From Streptomyces sp. CBMA152 (GTDB taxonomy: Bacteria; Actinomycetota; Actinomycetes; Streptomycetales; Streptomycetaceae): a stretch of 64,000 nt of DNA. The notes beneath the pieces were generated by a model. It searched no databases, was not told where the DNA came from, and saw only the letters and a program-made list of their open reading frames with translations. Positions 9,641 through 19,870 of this stretch are shown here, in pieces; position 1 is the first letter of the stretch, and every line of letters starts with the position of its first letter. Both the position numbers and the translations under genes were made by a program. Where the stretch lies: assembly GCF_014596475.1 (NCBI RefSeq), contig NZ_MECJ01000033.1, positions 372,001-436,000 of the forward strand. Direction: 5' to 3'.

Positions 9641-12262
9641 TCACGGCCCGCGCCCCGTCGGCACCGCCCGAAACCCGCTCCCCGCACCCGTCACGGCGAT
9701 CGCGCCATCCAGGTCCGTGCGCAGCACCCTCGCCCCGGCCGCGCCGAGCAGGGCGACGGTGTCGGGCGCGGGATGGCCGTACGGGTTGCCCCGCCCCGCC
9801 GAGATCAGCGCCAGCCGTGGCCGCACCGCTCGCAACAGCGCCGGATCCTGGTGCGCCGAGCCGTGGTGCGCCACCTTGAGGACGTCCACCGGCGGCAACT
9901 CCGGATGATCCCGCAACAGCGCCTGCTGAGCGAGCGGTTCAAGATCCCCCGGCAGCAACAGGGTCAGCCCTCCGGCCCGTACGAGCAGAGTGACGCTGGC
10001 ATTGTTCGGCCCGTCCAACACGGGGTCGAGGCGGGTGGCGCCGATACGGTGCGGCGAGCTCGGCCCGCCCAGCGGGTTCGGCACTCCGACCGGTGGCGGC
10101 CACAGCACCTGCCAGGACAGTCCGCCCACCGCACGCCGCTCCCCCGGCTCCGCCGACACCACCGGCACGCCCGCCCGCGCGGCGACCCTCCGTACGAACC
10201 GGGCCTGTTCCGGCGGTTCTTCGAATGTCGTCGTCTCGATCACCCCGACCGCCCGGCCCCGCAACACTCCGGGCAGCCCCGCCACATGGTCGGCGTGAAA
10301 GTGCGTAAGCAGGAGAAGGGGAATCCGAGTGACACCCAGGGCCCGCAGACACCGGTCGGCCGGAACGGGGTCGGGCCCCGTGTCGACCACCACCGCCGTA
10401 CCGTCTCCCGCCGCCAGTACCGTGGCGTCGCCCTGCCCCACATCGCACATCGCATAGGCCCAGCCCGGCGGCGGCCACCCGGTGACGATCCTGGTCAGCG
10501 GCGCGGGCCGCACCACGGCGAGCAGCACCAGGAGCGCACACAGCGCGGCCGCCCATGGATGGCGCGGCAGCCGGCGGGCCAGGAACACTCCGCCGACGGT
10601 CACCCCGGCGAGCAGGAGCCCTCCGCCCCAACCGCCCGGCCACCCCGTCTGCGCTCCGGGCAACGCCGCCCCGGTCCGCGCGATCGTCGCGATCCACTCC
10701 GTCGGCCACCCCGCACACCACGCCAGCACCTTGGCGACCGGCATCGCGACCGGCGCCGCAGCCAGGACCGCGAACCCCAGCACGGTCGCCGGGGCCACTG
10801 CCAGCTCCGCGAGCAGATTGCACGGGACGGCCACCAGACTCACCCGCGCCGCGAACACCGCCACCACGGGCGCGCACACCAACTGCGCCGCGCCCGCCGC
10901 CGCCAGCACCTCCGCGAGCCCGCGCGGCACCCCGCGCCGCCGCAGCGCCTCGCCCCAGCCCGGGGCGATGGTGAGCAACGCCCCGGTGGCCAGGACGGAG
11001 AGCAGAAAGCCATAACTCCGCGCCAGCTCCGGCGAGTACAGCACCAGGAGCAGTACGGCGGCGGCCAGTGCCGGGATCAGCGATCTGCGCCGGCCCGTAG
11101 CGATCGCGAGCAGGGTGACCAGTCCGCAGGCCGCCGCACGCAGCACGCTCGGATCCGGTCGGCACACCACCACGAACGCCAGAGTGATCACCCCGCCGAG
11201 CAGCGCGGTCGCGCGCAGCGGGATGCCGAGGCGCGGGGCGAGGCCACCCCGCTCGGCCAGCGACGCACGGCCGGGCGAGCCGATGAGCAGCGCCAGGACG
11301 ATCACCAGGTTGCTGCCCGACACCGCCATCAGATGCGTGAGGTCGGTCGCCTCGAACGCATCCCGCAGCTCGGGCGTGATCTGCGTGGTGTCGCCGACGA
11401 CCAGCCCAGGCAGCAGCGCCCGGGCGTCCGGACTCAGCCCCTCGGCCGCCTTCCGCAACCCGGCCCGCAGCCCACCCGCCCTACGCTGCAAGGCAGTTGG
11501 CCCCCGCACCACCTCCGGCACCGCCCGCTCGGGCACCCTCAGTACGGCCGCCGCCCAGTCGTTGCCCGACGCGGGCGGAGCCAGCCGGGCGGACAGACGC
11601 AGCCGCGTCGACGGCAGCAGCCCCTGCCACGGCTTCGGTGCGATCACCAGCACGGGCGTCCGCACCCGCTTGTCCCCGCCGTGCGCCCCGACGACCCGGG
11701 TGACCTCCCCCTGAAGCACGACGGACCCGGCGCCCCACGCCCGCCCCCGTACCGGCCTCGGGTCGGAGGTGGTCGTCAACTCGACGGTGACGTGCGCGTA
11801 TTGCCGCGCCAGCCCGGCAACGGGACCTTGTCGCGCCTGCGCCACATGAAGCGCCCCCGCAGCCGCACCGGCCGCCGAGCACAGCAACACGGCCGCGACG
11901 GCGACGCGGTTCGCCCACCATGGCCCGGCTCTGGCGGTTGAGTGCGCGGGGGCGGGCGCGAAGGTGGCGGTGGGGGCGAGCGGTCGAGCCCCTCCTGCCG
12001 CCCTGGACTCCGTAGCGCGCCGCCCACGCGAAGTCCCACGCCACCAGCCCCAAATCGTCGGTGCCAGCAACAGCCCGGCCCCCACCAAGCACACCACCAG
12101 CCCCCAAGTAACCCACTTCACAGGGGCGCTCATGGCCACCGCGGTGGCCACCCACGCCCCGACGGCGGGCGGGACGAGGCGCAGGTCGGCCGGGCCTTCC
12201 TGATGGGGATTCGCGGCGCCGAGCCGGTGGCCCGAGTCGGCGTGGACCGTCGGGCGGTTCAC
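9641..12262 (-). CDS. comEC: ComEC/Rec2-family membrane channel protein
   Basis: 873 residues, normal for the family. Hydrophobic segments occur at the N-terminus and through the central competence domain (about 270-560). The C-terminal third is a metallo-beta-lactamase-like domain with the HxHxDH motif in LLTHFHADHVAG and a later VLKVAHHGSAHQD. In competent bacteria ComEC carries single-stranded DNA across the membrane; natural competence is not established for Streptomyces, so the role here is unknown. The GTG start overlaps the comEA stop in a GTGA arrangement, indicating coupled translation. It lies upstream of holA, as in other Gram-positives. Confidence 0.93.
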   Translation of the reverse strand: MNRPTVHADSGHRLGAANPHQEGPADLRLVPPAVGAWVATAVAMSAPVKWVTWGLVVCLVGAGLLLAPTIWGWWRGTSRGRRATESRAAGGARPLAPTATFAPAPAHSTARAGPWWANRVAVAAVLLCSAAGAAAGALHVAQARQGPVAGLARQYAHVTVELTTTSDPRPVRGRAWGAGSVVLQGEVTRVVGAHGGDKRVRTPVLVIAPKPWQGLLPSTRLRLSARLAPPASGNDWAAAVLRVPERAVPEVVRGPTALQRRAGGLRAGLRKAAEGLSPDARALLPGLVVGDTTQITPELRDAFEATDLTHLMAVSGSNLVIVLALLIGSPGRASLAERGGLAPRLGIPLRATALLGGVITLAFVVVCRPDPSVLRAAACGLVTLLAIATGRRRSLIPALAAAVLLLVLYSPELARSYGFLLSVLATGALLTIAPGWGEALRRRGVPRGLAEVLAAAGAAQLVCAPVVAVFAARVSLVAVPCNLLAELAVAPATVLGFAVLAAAPVAMPVAKVLAWCAGWPTEWIATIARTGAALPGAQTGWPGGWGGGLLLAGVTVGGVFLARRLPRHPWAAALCALLVLLAVVRPAPLTRIVTGWPPPGWAYAMCDVGQGDATVLAAGDGTAVVVDTGPDPVPADRCLRALGVTRIPLLLLTHFHADHVAGLPGVLRGRAVGVIETTTFEEPPEQARFVRRVAARAGVPVVSAEPGERRAVGGLSWQVLWPPPVGVPNPLGGPSSPHRIGATRLDPVLDGPNNASVTLLVRAGGLTLLLPGDLEPLAQQALLRDHPELPPVDVLKVAHHGSAHQDPALLRAVRPRLALISAGRGNPYGHPAPDTVALLGAAGARVLRTDLDGAIAVTGAGSGFRAVPTGRGP

Positions 12263-13356
12263 AGCCGCACCAACGACTGGAGGTCCGCGAACCGGCGGTC
12301 GCCGATCCCGTTCACGTGGCGCAGCTCGCCCACGGACCGGAAACCGCCGTGCTGGACGCGGTAGTCGACGATGTGCTGGGCGAGCACCGGCCCCACACCG
12401 GGCAGGGCGTCCAACTGATCCACCGACGCGGAGTTCAGGCTGACCGGCCCGGCCGCACCCGCCCCGGCGCTGCCACCGCCTCCCGAAACCGATCCCGACA
12501 CCCCTCCGGCCCCACCCGCCTGAACTCCGGGCAGCACACCGGGCATCCCCACGACCACCTGCTCGCCATCCATGAGCACGCGTGCCCGGTTGAGCCCGGT
12601 GGTGTCCACCCCGTCCCGCACCCCGCCCGCCGCGTCCAGCGCGTCGGCGACCCGCGACCCGGTCGGCAGCCGGTGGATCCCCGGTCGCCGCACCTTGCCG
12701 CTGACATCGACGACGATGCCCCCGCTGGGAGAGGGCGCGGGCACCCCGCTCGGCCCGGCCCCCGTCGCTGGACTCGGCGTCCGTCCCGAGCCCGGCGACC
12801 GTACAGGCTGTGCGGGCGGCGCGGGCCCGACCACCCGCTCCGGCGCCCGCACGGGCTCCGGCCTACCCGTCCAGAACTGCTGCACGGCCAACCCCACGGC
12901 CACGATCAGCACCACGCTCAGCGCGGCGAGACTCTTCGGCGTGAGCCCGCACCGCACCTGCACCCACACGGGCAGCCGCTCCCGTAACGCCGTCCACATC
13001 CGTTCCCGTACTCCTGGGAAAGGAGGGGCAGTTGAGTCGGTGGCAAACGGTGCCGGACCGGGCAGCGGATCGGAGGCGGGCAGTGGCACGCGCGGGAGAA
13101 TCCCGGGCCGTACGGCGGTCGGCGCCGACGGCTCACTCGACTTCGGCCCACTCGGCGTTGGCCTACTCGGCGTTGACTCGCTCGGCGACGACGACGCCGG
13201 GAACAGCGTCTGCGCCCGCCGCTGTGCGGCCACTCTGGCGGAGGCCTGGGCCTGGGCGACGCGTCCGCGACGACCGTGACCGTGGCGGGCACGGCCGTCC
13301 GAACCCGGAGCTCGGCCCGGCCCGCTCGTTGCGATGCGTGGTGATCGGATAGCCAT
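12259..13356 (-). CDS. comEA: ComEA-family DNA-binding protein (SLBB plus helix-hairpin-helix)
   Basis: 365 residues. A long basic, disordered N-terminus is followed by one membrane segment (about residue 145-165), a Pro-rich linker, an SLBB domain (IVVDVSGKVRRPGIHRLPTG) and a C-terminal pair of helix-hairpin-helix motifs (LNSASVDQLDALPGVGPVLA, then LRHVNGIGDRRFADL). It should display the DNA-binding domain outside the membrane and hand DNA to ComEC. The N-terminal extension is longer than in Bacillus ComEA. The stop overlaps the comEC start by 4 nt. Confidence 0.92.
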   Translation of the reverse strand: MAIRSPRIATSGPGRAPGSDGRARHGHGRRGRVAQAQASARVAAQRRAQTLFPASSSPSESTPSRPTPSGPKSSEPSAPTAVRPGILPRVPLPASDPLPGPAPFATDSTAPPFPGVRERMWTALRERLPVWVQVRCGLTPKSLAALSVVLIVAVGLAVQQFWTGRPEPVRAPERVVGPAPPAQPVRSPGSGRTPSPATGAGPSGVPAPSPSGGIVVDVSGKVRRPGIHRLPTGSRVADALDAAGGVRDGVDTTGLNRARVLMDGEQVVVGMPGVLPGVQAGGAGGVSGSVSGGGGSAGAGAAGPVSLNSASVDQLDALPGVGPVLAQHIVDYRVQHGGFRSVGELRHVNGIGDRRFADLQSLVRL

Positions 13357-13552
13357 GCCACGAAACGGTAGGCACGTTCGGCCGACCCCGCTGAGCAGGC
13401 CCGATTCCCGTGGAAAACTTGCCAGTTGTGGATAACTCGCTCACCCGGGAGAGTGACGCAACCCCCTCACGGATCACCGCAACGAGATCACTTCCGCGAG
13501 ATCACTTCGACGGTCAGCCCGACGACCGCCGCGACGAACACCGCCGCGACCA

Positions 13553-14398
13553 TCAGCGCGGCGACACCACCGCACCCAGCAGCCCCGGTCCCGTGTGCGC
13601 CCCGATCACCGCGCCGACCTCGCTGACATGCAGATCCTCAAGTCCCGGCACCCGCTCCCGCAGCCGTTCCGCGAGCGCCGCGGCACGGTCCGGCGCGGCG
13701 AGGTGGTGCACGGCGATGTCCACACGGCTCGATCCGGCCCGGTCGACGACGATCTCCTCAAGCCGGGCGATGGCCTTCGAGGCCGTACGCACCTTCTCCA
13801 GCATCTCGATCCGGCCGCCCTCCAGCTGGAGCAGCGGCTTGACCGCGAGCGCCGAGCCGAACAGTGCCTGGGCCGCGCCGATACGGCCGCCCCGGCGCAG
13901 ATATTCCAGCGTGTCCACGTAGAAGAAGGCGGAGGTGCCGCCCGCGCGCTTCTCGGCCGCCGCGACCGCGTCGTCGAGTGTGCCGCCCGCCTCGGCGATC
14001 TCCGCGGCCGCCAGCGCGCAGAAGCCGAGGGCCATCGCGACCATCCCGGTGTCCACCACACGTACCGGCACGGGGGCGCTCTTCGCGGCCAGCACGGCGG
14101 CGTCGTACGTCCCCGAGAACTCGGCCGAGAGGTGCAGTGAGACGATCCCGGCGGCGCCCGCGTCTGCGGCGGCCCGATAGGCCGCGGCGAACACTTCGGG
14201 GCTCGGGCGCGACGTGGTCACCGAGCGACGTTTCTGCAGCGCCAGGGCGAGGGAGCGGGCGGAGATCTCGGTGCCCTCCTCCAACGCCTGATCGCCGAGG
14301 ACTACGGTCAGCGGCACCGCGGTGATGCCGTGCCGCTCCATCGTCTGCGGCGGAAGGTAGGCCGTTGAATCGGTGACGATCGCGACATGGCGGGACAT
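13553..14398 (-). CDS. DegV-family fatty-acid-binding protein
   Basis: 281 residues from the ATG at 14398 (MSRHVAIVTDSTAYLP). An upstream in-frame extension is non-conserved Pro/Gly-rich sequence. DegV proteins bind a fatty acid in a two-domain fold and, in some bacteria, deliver it to fatty acid kinase (FakB role). The N-terminal VTDSTAYLP, the VTTSRPSPE segment and the GTYDAAVLAAK region match the family. Its place beside comEA is conserved in actinobacteria. No fakA-like gene is visible in the window. Confidence 0.92.
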   Translation of the reverse strand: MSRHVAIVTDSTAYLPPQTMERHGITAVPLTVVLGDQALEEGTEISARSLALALQKRRSVTTSRPSPEVFAAAYRAAADAGAAGIVSLHLSAEFSGTYDAAVLAAKSAPVPVRVVDTGMVAMALGFCALAAAEIAEAGGTLDDAVAAAEKRAGGTSAFFYVDTLEYLRRGGRIGAAQALFGSALAVKPLLQLEGGRIEMLEKVRTASKAIARLEEIVVDRAGSSRVDIAVHHLAAPDRAAALAERLRERVPGLEDLHVSEVGAVIGAHTGPGLLGAVVSPR

Positions 14399-14531
14399 GA
14401 GCGGGAGGTTACCCGCCGGGGCCGCCGCGCGGCAGCCCGGCCCCGGTCCAATGATCGGTTCGGGTGGACAGATGATCGGCCCGAGCGTCCGGCCCGACGT
14501 GCACACGCGCCTCCAGCGCGTGCCCCGCCGC

Positions 14532-15266
14532 TCAGTTCGTCGTCTCGGGCCGGGCCGTCTTCTGCCACGGGTACACGGGCGCGGGCCCGGCCGCGCCTAT
14601 CGCCTGCGGGGCGTCGGCCACCGTGGCGGACTCCGGCCAGGAAGCGGCCGGCGAGCCGTTGGCGCCGGGAGCATCCGCCGGGCGGGCGGCCGTGCCGGGC
14701 GCCGCCGACGTGGTCGGGCCCTTCGTCGCCCAGTCCCGCAGCGCCCCCGACTCGACCTCGATCTCCGCGCTGAGCGAGGCCAGGTCGTCGTCGGCGAACT
14801 GCCGGGCCCGGTCCCGCGCCGCCCAGCGCAGCGAGTCCGCCGCGTGCGTGATCCGCTCCGTGCGCTCGCGCAGCTCCGGCATGCGCTCGGCTATGCGCTG
14901 CTTGTCGGGCTCGCGCTCTAGGCGCTTGAGCTCGTCGTCCAGCTCGTGGCCGTGGCCGCTCAGCCGCTCGAACAGGCGCAGCGACTCCTTCAGCGACTCG
15001 TCCTGCTCCACGCGCGCGCGGAGCGAGTCCTGTGTGGCCCGCATCGAGGTGCGCAGCGTGAGCCTCAGCTGGGCGAGTTCGCCCGCCACGCCGACCTGGC
15101 CCATGCTCTTGGCCCGCAGCGTCGTGTCCTCGACCGCCTTGCGGGCCTGGGTGACCGTGCGCTCCACTCCCCGCTTGGCGGCGCCGACCGCTTTCACGGT
15201 CAGGTACACGCCCAGCACGACGAAGGCGACGAACATCAGCGCCAGGATCGCGATCGCGGCTTCCAT
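14532..15266 (-). CDS. Conserved single-pass membrane protein with long coiled coil
   Basis: 244 residues. Residues about 4-28 form one membrane helix (IAILALMFVAFVVLGVYLTV). It is followed by a charged helical region (about 35-180) rich in Arg/Glu/Leu with heptad character, then a low-complexity Ala/Pro/Thr tail ending PVYPWQKTARPETTN. No catalytic motif is visible. It is probably membrane-anchored with its coiled coil in the cytoplasm. It lies between leuS and degV in the same direction but is separated from leuS by a strong terminator, so it is likely transcribed independently. Function unknown. Confidence 0.8.
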   Translation of the reverse strand: MEAAIAILALMFVAFVVLGVYLTVKAVGAAKRGVERTVTQARKAVEDTTLRAKSMGQVGVAGELAQLRLTLRTSMRATQDSLRARVEQDESLKESLRLFERLSGHGHELDDELKRLEREPDKQRIAERMPELRERTERITHAADSLRWAARDRARQFADDDLASLSAEIEVESGALRDWATKGPTTSAAPGTAARPADAPGANGSPAASWPESATVADAPQAIGAAGPAPVYPWQKTARPETTN

Positions 15267-15312
15267 GAACGTCCCCTCGGTGTCGGCTGCCTTCCCTCCA
15301 CCGTAAACGGAA

Positions 15313-15353
15313 CGGGCAGGTTGGGGGTTCCCGGGGAACCCCCAACCTGCCCG
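15313..15353. terminator. Terminator downstream of leuS
   Basis: A near-perfect palindrome with 20-bp arms (CGGGCAGGTTGGGGGTTCCC and its mate) around 15333, located 30 bp after the leuS stop. Confidence 0.85.
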
Positions 15354-15383
15354 TAGGGGAAACCCCCACTACCGCCGTGTGCG

Positions 15384-18257
<2,874 letters not shown>

Positions 18258-18312
18258 GATCCTTAAAGCTCCATCGATCGTCTCTGCCAGCGGCTGCGAC
18301 ATTCACCAAACG

Positions 18313-18336
18313 AAAAAGCCCCTCGCACAGGAGGGG
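18313..18336 (-). terminator. Attenuator (Rho-independent terminator) in the leuS leader
   Basis: On the transcribed strand, stem CCCCTC / GAGGGG with a 6-nt loop is followed directly by C-TTTTT. It lies between the leader-peptide stop and the leuS start. An upstream hairpin CCGACC / GGTCGG (18351-18375) may be the pause or competing structure. Confidence 0.8.
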
Positions 18337-18381
18337 ACGCCGCGCCGATTCCGACCGGCTCTCTTCTTCGGTCGGGACTGA

Positions 18382-18420
18382 TCAGCGCGGCTCGCTAAGC
18401 AGAAGGCGTACGGCACGCAT
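18382..18420 (-). CDS. Leucine leader peptide of leuS (12 aa)
   Basis: ATG-initiated frame reading MRAVRLLLSEPR then TGA, with three consecutive leucine codons (CTT CTG CTT). Two of these are CTT, a rare Leu codon in a GC-rich genome. The ATG lies 6 nt after a -10-like TACCCT, so the transcript is probably leaderless. The peptide is followed by a hairpin and a terminator before leuS, the arrangement of transcriptional attenuation by leucyl-tRNA shortage. The leucine run, rare codons and downstream terminator together make this convincing despite the short length. Confidence 0.85.
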   Translation of the reverse strand: MRAVRLLLSEPR

Positions 18421-18426
18421 GGCGTC

Positions 18427-18432
18427 AGGGTA
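18427..18432 (-). promoter_or_regulatory. Probable -10 element of the leuS leader promoter
   Basis: TACCCT on the minus strand fits the TANNNT consensus of Streptomyces housekeeping promoters and lies 6 nt before the leader ATG. No good -35 is visible at 17-18 nt. Confidence 0.5.
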
Positions 18433-18613
18433 CCGCAGGCCCCGCACCGACCGCACAGAGTAGTCGTGGGGCGCCTCAACGACCCCAGCCGGATGAGGTT
18501 ACTCCGCGTACCGACCTCTTCTGGGGCAACCAATCAAACGCCGTACCCCTCGGTATGGGGCGACCTAGCATGCGGCCACGGGACCACTTTGCTGAACCTT
18601 TCGGAGTCGCCCC

Positions 18614-19870
18614 ATGAACCCTCACAGTCCCCGCTTGCTCAAACTGAACATCCCGTCCCTTAAGGGACGGTTGAAAGGAGGGATGTCCGGCGCCCTTCTG
18701 ATCGCCTCGGTGGTGCTCATACCGGTACTGGGCGCGGCCTCGGGCGGCGCGTTCCGTGCCGCCCTGGACTTCACCACCGGCGTCCTGTCCCTGGTCACAC
18801 TGTCGTCCTCGGTCGCCTGGGGCCTGCTCGCCACCGACCGGCTGTTCATGTCGATCCGGCAGCGCCTGGTCGCCCAGGCCATCCACCGCGCGACCGCCGT
18901 GTCCTCGATCGGCTTCCTCCTGGTGCACATCACCGTCAAGATCGCGGAGGGCCACACGTCCCTGCTCGGCGCCCTGATCCCCTTCGGGCTCGGCGTCACC
19001 GGCTCGGGCGGACTGATCGGCCTCGGCTCGCTCGCCGCCATCCTCATGGTCGTCACGGCCGCCACGGGCGCGCTGCGCAGCGCCTTCGCCAACCCCGACC
19101 GGGTGGCGGGCCACTGGCGCGCGGTGCACATGCTGGCCTACCCGGCCTGGTGCTTCGCGCTGATGCACGGCCTCTACGCGGGCCGTCCGGCGGCCGGCTG
19201 GGTCGTCACCCTGTACAGCCTCTCGCTGGCCGGTGTGGTCGGCGCCCTGGTCGTCCGCTCGCTGCCGCGCCCCGTCCAGCGCCGCATCGCCCGGCGGCTC
19301 GCCCCGCTCCTCGCGCGCGTGGAGGCCGCCCAGGCCGTCGCCCCGGACGCCTCGACCCCGCAGCCGCACCCGGCGGACCCCGCCTCGCCCCGCTACGAAG
19401 CACCCGCGCCGCACCCGTACCCGGCGGACGCCTTCGGACCCGACCCCTTCGCGAACGCGCCCTTCTCGGCCGACCCCCTCACGGCCGATCCGTACGAGAG
19501 CGCACAGCTGTACGAGGCCGGGCAGCCGCGTGCCGTACCCGGACAGCCGAAGCCGGCCACCGGCATCTCGGCCGCCTACCGCGCGGTCTCGCTGGCCCCC
19601 GCCCCGCCGCAGTACGCCCCGAGCTGGCCGACGCCCACCCCGCGTCCGCCGGAGAACATGCCGGTCCACGAGAACGGCCTCGGCGGCTTCGACGAGACGG
19701 CACCGCTGCCCACCGTCCCCTACGGGGACAGTGACCCTCTGTTCGGGGCCCCCTCCGGGCCGCCTCCCGAGTACGTACCACCCCGGCCCGAACCGTCCCC
19801 GCAGCCCAGCCCGTTCCACCAGCCCGTCGCCGGTGAGCCCTGGCACAGCCCCGCAGGAGATCGCCCGTGA
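18614..19870 (+). CDS. Ferric-reductase-like di-haem transmembrane protein with Pro-rich tail
   Basis: 418 residues. Six membrane helices span about residues 26-213. Helix 3 carries H91 and H105 (H-x13-H) and helix 5 carries H172 and H185 (H-x12-H), the spacing that holds two stacked haems in NADPH oxidases and ferric reductases. The C-terminal half (about 215-418) is Pro/Ala-rich and apparently disordered. There is no FAD or NADPH domain; its GTGA overlap with the downstream NuoF-like gene suggests that protein supplies electrons. ATG start with GGAG 8 nt upstream. It is divergent from leuS. The electron acceptor (iron, quinone, oxygen) is unknown. Confidence 0.82.
   Translation: MNPHSPRLLKLNIPSLKGRLKGGMSGALLIASVVLIPVLGAASGGAFRAALDFTTGVLSLVTLSSSVAWGLLATDRLFMSIRQRLVAQAIHRATAVSSIGFLLVHITVKIAEGHTSLLGALIPFGLGVTGSGGLIGLGSLAAILMVVTAATGALRSAFANPDRVAGHWRAVHMLAYPAWCFALMHGLYAGRPAAGWVVTLYSLSLAGVVGALVVRSLPRPVQRRIARRLAPLLARVEAAQAVAPDASTPQPHPADPASPRYEAPAPHPYPADAFGPDPFANAPFSADPLTADPYESAQLYEAGQPRAVPGQPKPATGISAAYRAVSLAPAPPQYAPSWPTPTPRPPENMPVHENGLGGFDETAPLPTVPYGDSDPLFGAPSGPPPEYVPPRPEPSPQPSPFHQPVAGEPWHSPAGDRP

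Noticed and set aside
9569..11941. 790-codon frame antisense to comEC
   Set aside because: Gln/Arg/Pro-rich product without a domain; comEC on the opposite strand has membrane helices and the HxHxDH motif.
9641..13356. Evidence for natural competence
   Set aside because: comEC and comEA alone are widespread in actinobacteria; no pilus or DprA genes are seen here, so competence cannot be claimed.
18258..18302. Upstream ATG of leuS at 18302
   Set aside because: No ribosome site, and it lies next to the attenuator T run; ATG 18257 fits the known LeuS N-terminus.
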